From positions 3,100,001-3,164,000 of the forward strand of contig VRMN01000001.1 in NCBI GenBank assembly GCA_008690995.1: 64,000 nt of DNA, given 5' to 3'. Positions 17,687 to 26,968 of the stretch are shown here, in pieces. The stretch's first letter is position 1. Every line of letters begins with the position of its first letter. The position numbers and the translations under genes were made by a program. Under the pieces are notes generated by a model. It was not told where the DNA came from, ran no database searches, and was given only the letters and a program-made list of their open reading frames with translations. The stretch comes from Porphyridium purpureum (Eukaryota > Rhodophyta > Bangiophyceae > Porphyridiales > Porphyridiaceae).

Positions 17687-18844
17687 ATGCGGTACAGCGA
17701 TTCAAGCTCCCCGCACATGCGACGTGATCTCGGGCGCCGAGCTGGGGAGACCATGAGAGTCACGATGGACACTTTATCAAAGCGCGAACCGGATATCGAC
17801 GTGAGGAAAGTAGGCGCTCCGGCCGTCGACACGCCTACACGCCGAAATGAGTCCGGTACCACGGACCGGAAGACGCTGTGGAAAGCGGCGATCAAAGTGC
17901 CGATGTATACCGTGGCTCTGAGCCCTATGGTTGTTGCCACCGCGTGCTGTTACTACGATCATGGCGTGGTGAGCTGGACCACCTTGGCAATGCTGCTTGG
18001 CGCTGGTGTGGCAATCATTGCGTGGCTGAATGTGTCCAATGATGTCTTTGATTTTGAGACGGGCATCGATAAGAATAAGCGTGAGTCGGTGGTCAATCTG
18101 CTTGGCGGGGACCGCCGCGCGCGGAATACTGGGATGCTTATCGCGCAGCTGTTTCTGCTAGTTGGTCTGCTTTTGCTGATTGGAGTATGCTACGTGCCAC
18201 AGGCAAAAGCGTTTGACTGGACGCCACTTGTGTTGATCCTTTTTGCTGTCGGGTGGGGCTATTCTTACCAGGGCCCCCCGTTTCGGCTGGGTTATTACGG
18301 CGTGGGCGAGCCTATCTGCTTCATGACGTGGTTCATATCAACTTGCGCAGCATACTACGCACAGGCGCCCTCCGCTGACGCCAGGAGCATTGAACAAGGC
18401 CTGCGCTACCTGTGGTCTCAGCTTGGTCCCCGTGCAAACAGCAGTCTTATGCTCGGCGCGCTCCAAGTGTCGACAGTAACTACAATCATTCTGTTCTGTT
18501 CACACTTTCACCAGGAAAAGGACGATTTGGCCGCCGGCAAAAGGTCGCCCATTGTGCGTTTGGGTCTCTACAAGGCGTGCATGGTGCTCACAGTCGCATG
18601 CGCGTTTCTGCACGTGTGCGCGCTCGCTGGCACGCTCTACAGAGACTACCTGGTATGGCCGTTTGTGATAGTCACGATCGCGACGCTACCGGCAACGCGC
18701 GACCTCATTCTCTTTGCTTGGACGAATTATGCCGAGCCAGAGAAAATTCGACCGCTCAAGTACTACGCAGTGGTTCTGAATTTCTGCTACTCGATGGTCC
18801 TGAGTGCGGCTATGATACTAACTCGCAAATACCTCATCCAGTAG
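17687..18844 (+). CDS. menA: MenA-type 1,4-dihydroxy-2-naphthoate prenyltransferase (UbiA family)
   Basis: The protein is 385 residues from ATG at 17687; an in-frame stop lies just upstream and a second ATG at 17753 is possible. It is a multi-pass membrane protein with both Asp-rich motifs of UbiA enzymes: NDVFDFETGIDKNKRESVVN near residue 122 and HFHQEKDDLAAGKRSPIV near 272. The segment WGYSYQGPPFRLGYYGVGEP is typical of cyanobacterial and plastid MenA (ABC4). MenA joins a phytyl or other prenyl chain to dihydroxynaphthoate to make phylloquinone or menaquinone, the secondary acceptor of photosystem I. The Arg/Ser-rich first 40 residues may be a transit peptide. This gene argues for a photosynthetic organism. 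Confidence 0.88.
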   Translation: MRYSDSSSPHMRRDLGRRAGETMRVTMDTLSKREPDIDVRKVGAPAVDTPTRRNESGTTDRKTLWKAAIKVPMYTVALSPMVVATACCYYDHGVVSWTTLAMLLGAGVAIIAWLNVSNDVFDFETGIDKNKRESVVNLLGGDRRARNTGMLIAQLFLLVGLLLLIGVCYVPQAKAFDWTPLVLILFAVGWGYSYQGPPFRLGYYGVGEPICFMTWFISTCAAYYAQAPSADARSIEQGLRYLWSQLGPRANSSLMLGALQVSTVTTIILFCSHFHQEKDDLAAGKRSPIVRLGLYKACMVLTVACAFLHVCALAGTLYRDYLVWPFVIVTIATLPATRDLILFAWTNYAEPEKIRPLKYYAVVLNFCYSMVLSAAMILTRKYLIQ

Positions 18845-18973
18845 TCATAAAATTCATGCTATGCGCACCATATTCCGTGGAAGGCCACAGCGCAATCTTT
18901 CTCGCACCGTGTGGATGAAGTACCGACCGAAGCGTCTGGGTTGTGACTAGATCACGCGCTGAACGGGACTTTT

Positions 18974-20167
18974 TCACACCTCCGCGTCATTCTCGTGCAT
19001 GGTGCGAGCTATGTATTCGTGATGATCGTCTGCTTGTACGAGTGCATCGCGCAGCGCTTTGAGCAGGCCTTCCATGCCGAACATTAGGCTTTGGTCTCGC
19101 TGACCGAAGCTCGGCAAGCTGTGCACGAAATCAATCAAGCGCACGGTAACGCTTGGGGCCGTGTCGTGCTTTGATGCTTCCTCGCCATCAAACGCGATGA
19201 GCAGCGAGCCGGAGTAAATGAGCAATAGTGCCTGGTCGCGCACAAAGCGATCATAAATCCTGCTCACGGCGTCGACTACTGCTGCCAGCACATTCACACG
19301 AACTTGGGTGCCGTCATGGAAAAATAGCAGCAGTTCTGCAACGATCTCGCTTTGCTCGAGGGAACGATGTGCGTTCTTGCGGCGCACAAAGCTGCGTTGG
19401 AGATGAGTGTCGTAGCCTGCCATCCCGCTCAACCGAAACCCGAGCGAAGCCGATGTCGTACGCATTGCTTTCTGCAAGTGTTTGGATGATTTAGCCACAG
19501 AAGACGTAGGCTCATACTGTTGCGTACCCAGTTTGATATCCAGTGCGCACGGCCGCTCAAACGGCAGCATCAAGTTTTCCATGCACAAATATAGTCTCGA
19601 CGAGGGTCGGGCTTGTTCCGATGTTTTGTGTTTCGAATCGTCTTCGCCAAAATCTACTTGTTCTGCGCTGGCAAGTTCCTGCAGCTGTCTCCGTATCCGC
19701 TCGAACCGCCTCATCCATTGAATCTCATCTGAACGTTCCACAAGTGCAGAATCGCCCACCTTTGGCCTTTTCGGCGCATGTGTGGGAGACTGGGACTCCA
19801 GTTCTGGCTCTTGCAGATGTTCGGCGCACAACGGAGTGTTTGCCTGAAAGACCGACGCCTCGACTTCTTCACGCAGCCCAAAGAAAGAAGGCACAAACGA
19901 CTGAAGTTCTTGTATATGCGGCGGTATGTGCGCACCCTGCGTTTCTTCACTGCCTTTAAACAAGCATCTGTAGAATGCGAACTCACCGACGCTGTATGGC
20001 TTCAACAGTGTGGTGCCGTTATCCGCCGGTTCGGCACGGATCGCTCCGTGTCCGGCCACTTGCAGCACTTGGGCCACCGGAGTCACCGGAGTGACCGAAG
20101 CCACCGGAACCACCGGAACCACCGGAACCACCGGAACCACCGGGACATCCGTCTCCTTGAGAGGCAT
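18974..20167 (-). CDS. Inositol polyphosphate kinase (IPK/IPMK/IP6K family)
   Basis: The 397-residue protein starts at ATG 20167. The IPK signature is clear: CMENLMLPFERPCALDIKLG near residues 195-214 (PxxxDxKxG, which binds the inositol phosphate), then FRLSGMAGY, the S-x-L-L-I-A-F-D-G block, and VRLIDFVHSLP, holding the metal-binding Asp. The N-lobe has KPYSVGEFAFYRC. The family makes inositol tetrakis-, pentakis- or pyrophosphates, and the subtype cannot be read reliably. Residues 8-33 are a low-complexity run of Pro/Val with Ser/Thr, encoded by a 9-base minisatellite that probably varies in copy number. It is convergent with MenA, with 129 bases between stops. Confidence 0.88.
   Translation of the reverse strand: MPLKETDVPVVPVVPVVPVVPVASVTPVTPVAQVLQVAGHGAIRAEPADNGTTLLKPYSVGEFAFYRCLFKGSEETQGAHIPPHIQELQSFVPSFFGLREEVEASVFQANTPLCAEHLQEPELESQSPTHAPKRPKVGDSALVERSDEIQWMRRFERIRRQLQELASAEQVDFGEDDSKHKTSEQARPSSRLYLCMENLMLPFERPCALDIKLGTQQYEPTSSVAKSSKHLQKAMRTTSASLGFRLSGMAGYDTHLQRSFVRRKNAHRSLEQSEIVAELLLFFHDGTQVRVNVLAAVVDAVSRIYDRFVRDQALLLIYSGSLLIAFDGEEASKHDTAPSVTVRLIDFVHSLPSFGQRDQSLMFGMEGLLKALRDALVQADDHHEYIARTMHENDAEV
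20074..20150. repeat. 9-base minisatellite inside the IPK gene
   Basis: About eight copies of a 9-base unit (ACCGGAACC and variants such as ACCGGAGTC) occur in frame, encoding the Pro-Val-Val/Pro-Val-Thr run at the kinase N-terminus. The central four copies are identical, which suggests recent slippage. Confidence 0.85.
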
Positions 20168-20418
20168 GACCGGAGGTATGCGGGGGCGTCAGGTGGCGGA
20201 AAGGTGGAATGGTACTTTGCCTCGCCAATGCCGTGTCAAATCTGAAAGAGGAAAAGGAGTAGATCCCGGTGTGATGTAGGTCTGCGAAAGAGTTGCGGGT
20301 CGTTGGTTATGCGGCAAGCGCGCTCAGCTGTAACTGAAGCGGCTAATCGTAAAAACGGCCCCTTCTGCGCTTGTAAGAGATACGATTTGACAAGAACATG
20401 AATAATAAACCAAATTTT
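20168..20418. other. Short spacer between two minus-strand genes
   Basis: 251 bases without a supported gene; it would hold the kinase promoter and the 3' end of the acyltransferase gene. An AT-rich stretch (about 20396-20420) may be the acyltransferase 3' end. Confidence 0.3.
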
Positions 20419-22938
20419 TTAAGACGTATGCCGGCTCGAATGAACTGCCGATTGGTGGCTGGTGTCGGCTTGAAAGGCGTTCAACTCTTTAAGAATCGCT
20501 TGCTCCAAGTACGGAGCCACTGCGATGGCACCTGCAAGCGAAAGGTGGTGACTGTCTCCTCCGAAAACCGGCTGATCTCCAAACACTCGAAGCGCAAACT
20601 CGTCACCGGCATCTGCAAAAGCCCGAGTGACGTTATGCGACACGCGGAAAGCAGGTAGCAAGTCGATAACAAACACACCGAGGTTGGAGTTGAGTAGCAA
20701 ATCACGCTTTGCGGCACTATCCCTGTAGAGATTCTCCTCCATACGGAACGAGTATGGGCCCCGATGGGCACCGTGATTCTTCATGCGCTGATATATTCTT
20801 TCAGGAGCCTCTGGAGGATTCATGATAACCACGACACGGTGCCCAAGGTCTTGAAGCCATCGAAACGTTTTCTCATGCGGTAGTCTGCAGAGGCCCTGGC
20901 GTGTGCACCACGCATCCATGTATTCGGTGAAGAAGATCACGCTTGGTTCCATCGCCGCAAGCCGTTTCTTCGTCCTCGTGAAAACCTCCTCGCACTTTGA
21001 TCCGCGAGGGTGCTGTTTGAAGAGCTCAGCACGACAACCACTCCATGCTATCATCATAAATGAAGTGTTCAAATGTATTCCAATGTTATGCAGTGCCGGT
21101 CGGAAGGCCAACATCATAGAATCACCGACAAAGACAGCTTTGCTACGGCTCCCGTGCTCAACGGCTCCCAGAGGGCAATCCTCATGGGAGCCGCGGGTTA
21201 TCCCATAACAGTATAGCGAATGTGCGCTTCGCACTGGAAGCTCGATCGGGTATGTCATGCAAGACCGCGCAATTGCATTAGACAGTGAGTCCTTGTGTTG
21301 TCCGGCAGCCGTCCGAATTGCACACGGTTGGGTCATGGAAACAAGATCCTCTTTTCCAGAACGCGCGATTCCAACCTCATTTGCCATTGCAACAATATCT
21401 GTCCCTGTTTCAGAATCCCATCGTGCCTTTGCTTTCAAATCAAACCGTGCTGCAATGACAAGCCCGACCGTCACCAATACGCTGCATACCATGGCAGAAA
21501 CGCGGGCTCTGCCCACCGCCAGACCCGACCGGCTCGGCAGTCGCAGCCTTTTCTCGATCATTTCGTATTGTAGTGTGCCCAAAATCAAAGAAACGGCACA
21601 CAAGCCGAGTCCCAGCAGAATAGGGGAAACACTTAAATCCCTTTCTCTGTGCATAAAGTTGTACGAGTCAAACACCGTTCGCAGAGGCCAGTGCACAAGG
21701 TACACCGAGTACGAAACCTTACCAACAAAGCGCAGCGCGGGATGGGATAGCACTCGGCTACAAAGCCAACTCTGAGGGGAAACGATGAGGACGGCGCCGC
21801 CAAGCACGCAAGGAAGCATTACGACAGCATTCCACTCTGCAAGCATGTTTTCATCTACAAACACGGCAGAGCATAACACCGCAGCCAAGCCAGTAGCAGA
21901 CAACAGCTCCACCAATATCCAACAAGACCATTGACTGATCCACGGGTACATATCAACTAGAATTGCACCCACGCAAAACTCCCACACACGGAATGGGGTC
22001 AGAAAGAACACCGCCGATGTGTGCCTGCCATACATCAGCTGGCTCGAAACAAGTGAGACCACACCAATGACCGCGATGCTGCTGGCGCGTCGAAAGCGTG
22101 TCACGTCTGGCGCGTTCGGAAAGGAAGGATCTTTTCTTCTCAAGTGAAGTGCCAAATAAGTAAGCACCATAAGCAGTGCCGGCCAGAAAATGTAGAACTG
22201 CTCCTCAACAGACAAAGACCATGTATGCAAGAGCGGCTTTGTTGCAGCGGATGCGTCCCAGTATCCGGCTTCGCTTAGAAATACAAAGTTTGACATCGAA
22301 AGCAGTGAGCCAATTGCCGAGTCGGCGTAGGCTTGCACCCACGTACGGGGCATCTGTGTGAGAGCCCACACCGCTGTCCAAGCAACTGTAAAAAGTGCGC
22401 TGGGATACAGTCGCCAAAACCTGCGTGTGTAAAAGATGCCCCACTCTGCACGTGCCGACGCTTCGGAGCCGGCTTTCTCTGGACACAACAGTGTTGCGTA
22501 CATATTTCTAGAAATTAAAAAGCCGGACAAAACGAAAAACAAGTCGACGCCGAGAAAGCCACCAGGCATTTGCAGATTGAAGTGGAATAGCAGAACGACG
22601 AGCAGAGCCACAGCTCGCAATCCATCCAGATGCTCAAGATAGGCGTTCGTTGGCTTGAGGTCTGCGCCGCTTTCAATATCACGGGGAACGAACTTGTATC
22701 CGTCTTCCATGTGGATCAGTTTGTCGGAAATATCCAGATCGACTTTGTGGTGGTCGTGTGTGTCGCTGGTGCTCGAGTCCTGATCTATTCCGGGCACCGA
22801 GGGTGCCGGCGAGCGGTGGGCCGGCGAACCCAGCATTTCAGAGGACACAGACGACCCAATCAGTCCATCTGACGCTTCATCCGATTCATACACGACGAGG
22901 AGCGCGCCGTGATACTGCGCCGTCCATCGATTTGCCAT
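20419..22938 (-). CDS. Acyltransferase-3 membrane protein with C-terminal SGNH domain
   Basis: The 839-residue protein starts at ATG 22938. After a polar N-terminus of about 95 residues, the acyltransferase-3 domain begins with YLEHLDGLRAVALLVVLLFHF, contains GVDLFFVLSGFLISRN, FYTRRFWRLYPSALFTV and WSLSVEEQFYIFWP, and spans about ten membrane segments. From about residue 600 an SGNH hydrolase-like domain follows, with KAVFVGDSMMLAF as the nucleophile block and GDSHHLSLAG near residue 797 as the Asp-His block. This is the architecture of bacterial OafA/OatA-like O-acetyltransferases, in which the membrane part passes acetyl groups to the SGNH part for transfer to polysaccharide. The substrate here may be a cell-surface polysaccharide (inference). 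Confidence 0.88.
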   Translation of the reverse strand: MANRWTAQYHGALLVVYESDEASDGLIGSSVSSEMLGSPAHRSPAPSVPGIDQDSSTSDTHDHHKVDLDISDKLIHMEDGYKFVPRDIESGADLKPTNAYLEHLDGLRAVALLVVLLFHFNLQMPGGFLGVDLFFVLSGFLISRNMYATLLCPEKAGSEASARAEWGIFYTRRFWRLYPSALFTVAWTAVWALTQMPRTWVQAYADSAIGSLLSMSNFVFLSEAGYWDASAATKPLLHTWSLSVEEQFYIFWPALLMVLTYLALHLRRKDPSFPNAPDVTRFRRASSIAVIGVVSLVSSQLMYGRHTSAVFFLTPFRVWEFCVGAILVDMYPWISQWSCWILVELLSATGLAAVLCSAVFVDENMLAEWNAVVMLPCVLGGAVLIVSPQSWLCSRVLSHPALRFVGKVSYSVYLVHWPLRTVFDSYNFMHRERDLSVSPILLGLGLCAVSLILGTLQYEMIEKRLRLPSRSGLAVGRARVSAMVCSVLVTVGLVIAARFDLKAKARWDSETGTDIVAMANEVGIARSGKEDLVSMTQPCAIRTAAGQHKDSLSNAIARSCMTYPIELPVRSAHSLYCYGITRGSHEDCPLGAVEHGSRSKAVFVGDSMMLAFRPALHNIGIHLNTSFMMIAWSGCRAELFKQHPRGSKCEEVFTRTKKRLAAMEPSVIFFTEYMDAWCTRQGLCRLPHEKTFRWLQDLGHRVVVIMNPPEAPERIYQRMKNHGAHRGPYSFRMEENLYRDSAAKRDLLLNSNLGVFVIDLLPAFRVSHNVTRAFADAGDEFALRVFGDQPVFGGDSHHLSLAGAIAVAPYLEQAILKELNAFQADTSHQSAVHSSRHTS

Positions 22939-23466
22939 GTTTCACGTACAACCACACGCACACAGACTGCGTTCCACGCGCGCAGTGTCGCCGCGACCGT
23001 GCTCGCGCGCGCCGTACGCGCCAGTCTGCGCAGCTGCCCCACATGACGACACATATATACACGCACAAGCGCACACAGTCGCATGCACCAGATGGTGCTT
23101 TCCATAACACCATGCGTCACATCCTCGGCTGACTTCTGCAGCGCGATTGCCATGCCACATACCGCCCAGTCGCTCACTAGTGCACAGGCAACTTGCCATT
23201 GCGATCCCGAAAATCACACGCACGCACCGTTTTCTCACCGGCCGAATGCGCCATTGAGCGGCTGCCGCAAGTACTCGCGCCCGGTGGCTGCGTTCTTACC
23301 AAAATGGAGCGGTCTCATCAAGAGTGGGGTACAGTAACAGAACACCCGCAACACCCAAAGGGATGGAGGTACAGTTTCGCACTGGAAGGTGTACAGTGTC
23401 GGCAAGCTCGGTCGCTTGCGGTTGCCGGGGGAGGAAGCGTGTTGCGATGTGTCGAGGGTGAGCGTG
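22939..23466. other. Divergent promoter region
   Basis: 528 bases between the acyltransferase start (minus) and the methyltransferase start (plus). The left part is CA-rich; the right part holds three GTACAGT copies. No gene was found; the minus-strand frames here are shadows. Confidence 0.45.
23329..23397. promoter_or_regulatory. Three direct GTACAGT motifs
   Basis: Identical 7-mers lie at 23329-23335, 23369-23375 and 23391-23397, all in the same orientation, 70-138 bases upstream of the methyltransferase ATG at 23467. This is one of the densest clusters in the window. Confidence 0.5.
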
Positions 23467-25236
23467 ATGCAAGAACAGGAGCAGCAGCAGGAGCTGGAGC
23501 TGGAGCTGGAGCTGGAGCTGGAGCTGGAGCAGGAGCAGGATAGGAGTGAGCCGTTGGCGGTTTTTCCGCAGGATATGCCCGGCGTCGCCATGTGCGATGC
23601 CGCGCGCGCGATTCCGGAGGGGTGTTGCGCGCTCCTAGGTCTGGATTCTGCTCAGCGCGACCGAGCGTGCGCCGCGTTCCTGCGCCGCGCGCGGGAGTGC
23701 ATGGCGCGTCGCGACGTCAATTTTGCGCGCGCAAGCGTTCTGTCGGCGCTGGAATGCAGTCCGGATTGCGTTCCGGCACACGTGTTCCACGTCAGAGTGC
23801 TCGAAACGGCCGGGGAGCTGCAGTCTGCGCTGCAAGTGGCCGAGCAGCTGCATGCCGACTATATTCGCAGCAGTAGGAAGCAATTCGCCATTGATTCGCA
23901 GCTTCGAGCTGAAATACTTGGAGCCAGGTCACGTCTGCGCAGCTCCGTCACGAATGCGGCTCGCAGTCAAGATTTCACAACGTCCAACCACGCCGGAATA
24001 CCGTTGGTGCAGGTCGATTCGCACCAAAAGTACAGGCTGTGTCTGCTGGATGGCGGGATTCGACGGACGCTCTCCCTCGGTGTTCCCTTTGCCATTCGAA
24101 TGGCAATTCTCAACGAGTTTAATGTTTTTCAGCGATCCGACTTCAAATCCATCGCGTCGTGCTCGCACGAACTAGAGTGCGATTGCACGTTGCTGGTACG
24201 AGTCCATCTGGTCGACCATGACACAGGGCTTGATTCAGTACATCCCGTAGAACTGGTCACGGCTACAGGAGAACCACACGTGCGACTGGGTGCGAGCGGC
24301 AGAGGCTCGGTGACATGCATGCTGGCGCAGCGGCGTGGCTTGACTGAAGCCTCGAACAGCAGTAGCCGGTTTGCTGGCGAGTCCTGCGCCTGGAGAATCG
24401 AGTGCGAACCGGACCAGTGTCACGCCGTAACGGCATCAGGAGACGACGAGGCGTCTCGAAAATCTAGTCTCACTACGTGTCGGTCTGTAATCTCCGTGAG
24501 CACCCTCCCTTTTGAGCTGACCTTCACGGCTCATAGTGCGACGGACAATGCTATTAAGTGGCTAGCTGACTGCGGCGGCTACTGCAGAAAAGTAACTCTA
24601 CCGCCAGCGACATGCGTGGAGAACGGTGACGCCACGATGGCGCCCGCGGAGCTCCTGATTGCCGAGGCTCCCGCCGAGCTCGGCATAGGGGGCAAGGTTT
24701 GGGACTCTGCATTCAGCATGATCCGGTTCGTTGCGCAGCGTAGAGAATGGTTCCAAGGTCGGCGCTGCGTCGAACTTGGCGCCGGTACTGGACTCGTTTC
24801 GCTGGCGACGGCGCGCTTGGCCTCACCGCAGCTGATGGTTGTGACGGACCTTGCCGAAGTTCTGCCGTTGCTGCGCGCCAATGTGACATTGAACCAATGG
24901 ACCGCGCATTGCGCAGCCCCCCAAGTGCGTGAACTGTGCTGGGGCACTCCGCTGGACGAGGAAATATCGGCAGATGTTATCCTCTGCTCGGACGTCGTGT
25001 ACGACCCAGAATTGTACCACCCACTCGTAGAAACTTTGTCAGAGCTTTTCATACGTGGTCCTGACCATGCGTGCTGCTACATGGCGTACCGGCAACGCCA
25101 CCCACAGAGCGCCGACTTTTGGACAAGGTTGACTGCGGCCGGATTTACCGTGGACACCCTTTCCTCATTCGAGGCGGATGGCGTGCGCATTCTTCGAATC
25201 GTCAAGGCAGCGGTGAATGGCTGTCTAGGATCGTAG
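23467..25236 (+). CDS. Family-16 (METTL21/EEF2KMT-like) methyltransferase
   Basis: From ATG 23467 the protein is 589 residues; ATG 23575 would remove the repeat. The N-terminus is a run of Glu-Gln and Glu-Leu pairs. A TPR-like helical stretch follows (about residues 75-145). The C-terminal domain, from about 410, is a class I methyltransferase: KVWDSAFSMIRFVA, motif I CVELGAGTGLVSLATA near 434, VVTDLAEVLPLLRANV, and ILCSDVVYDPELYHPLV near 505, which is the (D/E)xxY/F-like post-II block of family 16. These enzymes methylate lysines on proteins such as eEF2, eEF1A or Hsp70 in the cytosol; the target is unknown. The central 250 residues are not recognised. Confidence 0.8.
   Translation: MQEQEQQQELELELELELELEQEQDRSEPLAVFPQDMPGVAMCDAARAIPEGCCALLGLDSAQRDRACAAFLRRARECMARRDVNFARASVLSALECSPDCVPAHVFHVRVLETAGELQSALQVAEQLHADYIRSSRKQFAIDSQLRAEILGARSRLRSSVTNAARSQDFTTSNHAGIPLVQVDSHQKYRLCLLDGGIRRTLSLGVPFAIRMAILNEFNVFQRSDFKSIASCSHELECDCTLLVRVHLVDHDTGLDSVHPVELVTATGEPHVRLGASGRGSVTCMLAQRRGLTEASNSSSRFAGESCAWRIECEPDQCHAVTASGDDEASRKSSLTTCRSVISVSTLPFELTFTAHSATDNAIKWLADCGGYCRKVTLPPATCVENGDATMAPAELLIAEAPAELGIGGKVWDSAFSMIRFVAQRREWFQGRRCVELGAGTGLVSLATARLASPQLMVVTDLAEVLPLLRANVTLNQWTAHCAAPQVRELCWGTPLDEEISADVILCSDVVYDPELYHPLVETLSELFIRGPDHACCYMAYRQRHPQSADFWTRLTAAGFTVDTLSSFEADGVRILRIVKAAVNGCLGS
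23476..23542. repeat. GAGCTG hexamer repeat in the methyltransferase gene
   Basis: About seven perfect GAGCTG units, flanked by CAG/CAGGAG variants, encode the (Glu-Leu)n and Gln-rich N-terminus. The unit is a hexamer, so length changes keep the frame. Confidence 0.85.
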
Positions 25237-25742
25237 CCGGCCGAGACAGCGCCCGTATGACACCACATCAATCCGCGAATCCATCAGTCAAGCAAAGTCA
25301 TCGGGTTCAAGGTGTTCTTCGCATTCCACTCGCCAAGGCACCCTCATCAACAGCAAAGCGACTGAACCCCTGTTGCACTTCTATTGACATCGCTGTCGCA
25401 AACGCACCCCCCAAAAAACCCAAAAATAAAATAAAACTGCACGGAAAATCCCGAAATCAAATTGAAAGCGGCCCGATTTTATTCGGCGGCTCTGTGCCAG
25501 CGACGCGCGACCGCCAAATTTGTGACGTGACTGCATTTGAATTTACTAAGAGGAAGCCCAGATCCATCGTCAATAAATTCGACAAGGCGATTTGCGCGCA
25601 GCGACAGGGCGCTTGTGCGCGAAACGTATATATGTGTTTATGAAGTTGACGCGAGAGACTGCGGAGTCACGTGAGCGGCGCGGGGTAAGGGAGAGCGAAG
25701 GGAGGAGAAGCGCAGAAAGAGTAAAAGTTTGACAAACAGACG
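25237..25742. other. Intergenic, no gene recognised
   Basis: 506 bases between two plus-strand genes; it holds the promoter of the zinc-finger gene. A short A-rich stretch (about 25408-25436) occurs. No GTACAGT motif was seen here. Confidence 0.4.
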
Positions 25743-26492
25743 ATGGAGAGCGTTGCTATTGAAGTGTTGGGAGGACTTTTGGGGCAGAAGCGCCAGTTTG
25801 TGGACGTGGCGAATGAAGATGATTCGTCGTCTATTCATGGTGGGCATGGCGAGGAGGACGTCAAGGGTACAACCCATGTCAATCCGTTTCGGTTGTGCAT
25901 TGTGGAAGAAATGAACGACGAGTACGCGGCGCCCCACTCACACCCGGCAAAGAAAATGAGGAACGTCGCACACGGGAACGCTCCACTCCCGCCGCACTCG
26001 TTCAGCTCGGAGCTGACGGTGTCGGAAGATGAGCACGCGGCGCACGGGCTTGACGGCCACGCGCAGGCGAAGTGGAGAAATTACGCCTCGCCCTGCGGCC
26101 AACAAGGATGCCTGTGCCGGCCTTGGAAGTGCCCTGAAAGGGACTGCGGCATGGCGTTCGCTCAGAAAAATACACTCAAGAAACACGTCGTGTGCGTGCA
26201 CCAGAAGAAAAAGGCGTTCAAGTGCGACAAATGTGACGCGTGTTTTGGGCAATCTGGAGACCTGAACGTTCACAACAGGACAGTGCACGATGAGGCGCGT
26301 CCGTATCTTTGCCCCGTGGGTGCGAGTGAAGGATGCGGTGCCACGTTTAAACTTCGCAGCCATATGTACAAACACATTCGCGTGGTCCACCAGAAACTCC
26401 GCCCGCACAAATGTGAACTTTGCTTGACAGCCTTTGCGGAGAAGAATGACCTGCGGCGGCACCAAAAGAATGTCCACAAGCAGCTCACCTAA
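25743..26492 (+). CDS. C2H2 zinc-finger protein with four fingers
   Basis: The 249-residue protein starts at ATG 25743. The first 120 residues are acidic and unstructured-looking. Four C2H2 fingers fill residues 130-246: CPERDCGMAFAQKNTLKKHVVCVH (C-x4-C), CDKCDACFGQSGDLNVHNRTVH (C-x2-C), CPVGASEGCGATF...HIRVVH (C-x7-C), and CELCLTAFAEKNDLRRHQKNVH (C-x2-C). All have H-x4-H spacing. The link segment before finger 1 (SPCGQQGCLC) carries three more cysteines. A nuclear DNA-binding role is likely from the fold; the target is unknown. The x7 spacing in finger 3 is unusual. The fingers are divergent in sequence, not a recent tandem expansion. Confidence 0.88.
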   Translation: MESVAIEVLGGLLGQKRQFVDVANEDDSSSIHGGHGEEDVKGTTHVNPFRLCIVEEMNDEYAAPHSHPAKKMRNVAHGNAPLPPHSFSSELTVSEDEHAAHGLDGHAQAKWRNYASPCGQQGCLCRPWKCPERDCGMAFAQKNTLKKHVVCVHQKKKAFKCDKCDACFGQSGDLNVHNRTVHDEARPYLCPVGASEGCGATFKLRSHMYKHIRVVHQKLRPHKCELCLTAFAEKNDLRRHQKNVHKQLT

Positions 26493-26922
26493 ACACAGGC
26501 ACGATTCCTAATTGTACTAATAGAAAGTGAAAAGAATGAATTATTGATCCCTCTACTACACGCCTCAAAGGATGGAAAATTTGGTACTGATCCTGGAATC
26601 GACCTCCCCCATCCGTGCAGGCAGCTGCGGCTTCCTAAGACTTCGCGCTGTGCGACTTTCATATTTCTTAACAAGCATTGAGCTTGGGATGTCGGACTGG
26701 GGGCAAAATAGATGGGGACAACAATCTGCGGCATTATTGAAGTTGCCAACTGAGCACCAAGCCGGCTCCTCTGACATGCTGGCGAGCTTTTATCAAAACC
26801 CTCTGCGGACTATCCAGTTCATTCCAAGAAGTAAATGAATCAGCCGCGTAACCTTCGTCGAGATACCGGACCATGCTTGACCAGTAGGTTGTCCGTTATT
26901 TCTCTTTTCATGAAGCATACAT

Positions 26923-26968
26923 CTGCGACACTTGTGCGACACTTGTGCGACACTTGTGCGACACTTGT
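26923..26968. repeat. 11-base tandem repeat
   Basis: Four contiguous copies of TGCGACACTTG, all identical. There are no spacers, so this is not a CRISPR array. Confidence 0.85.

Noticed and set aside
26923-26968. Repeat considered as a CRISPR-like array
   Set aside because: The copies are contiguous 11-mers without spacers, in a eukaryotic context; this is a minisatellite.
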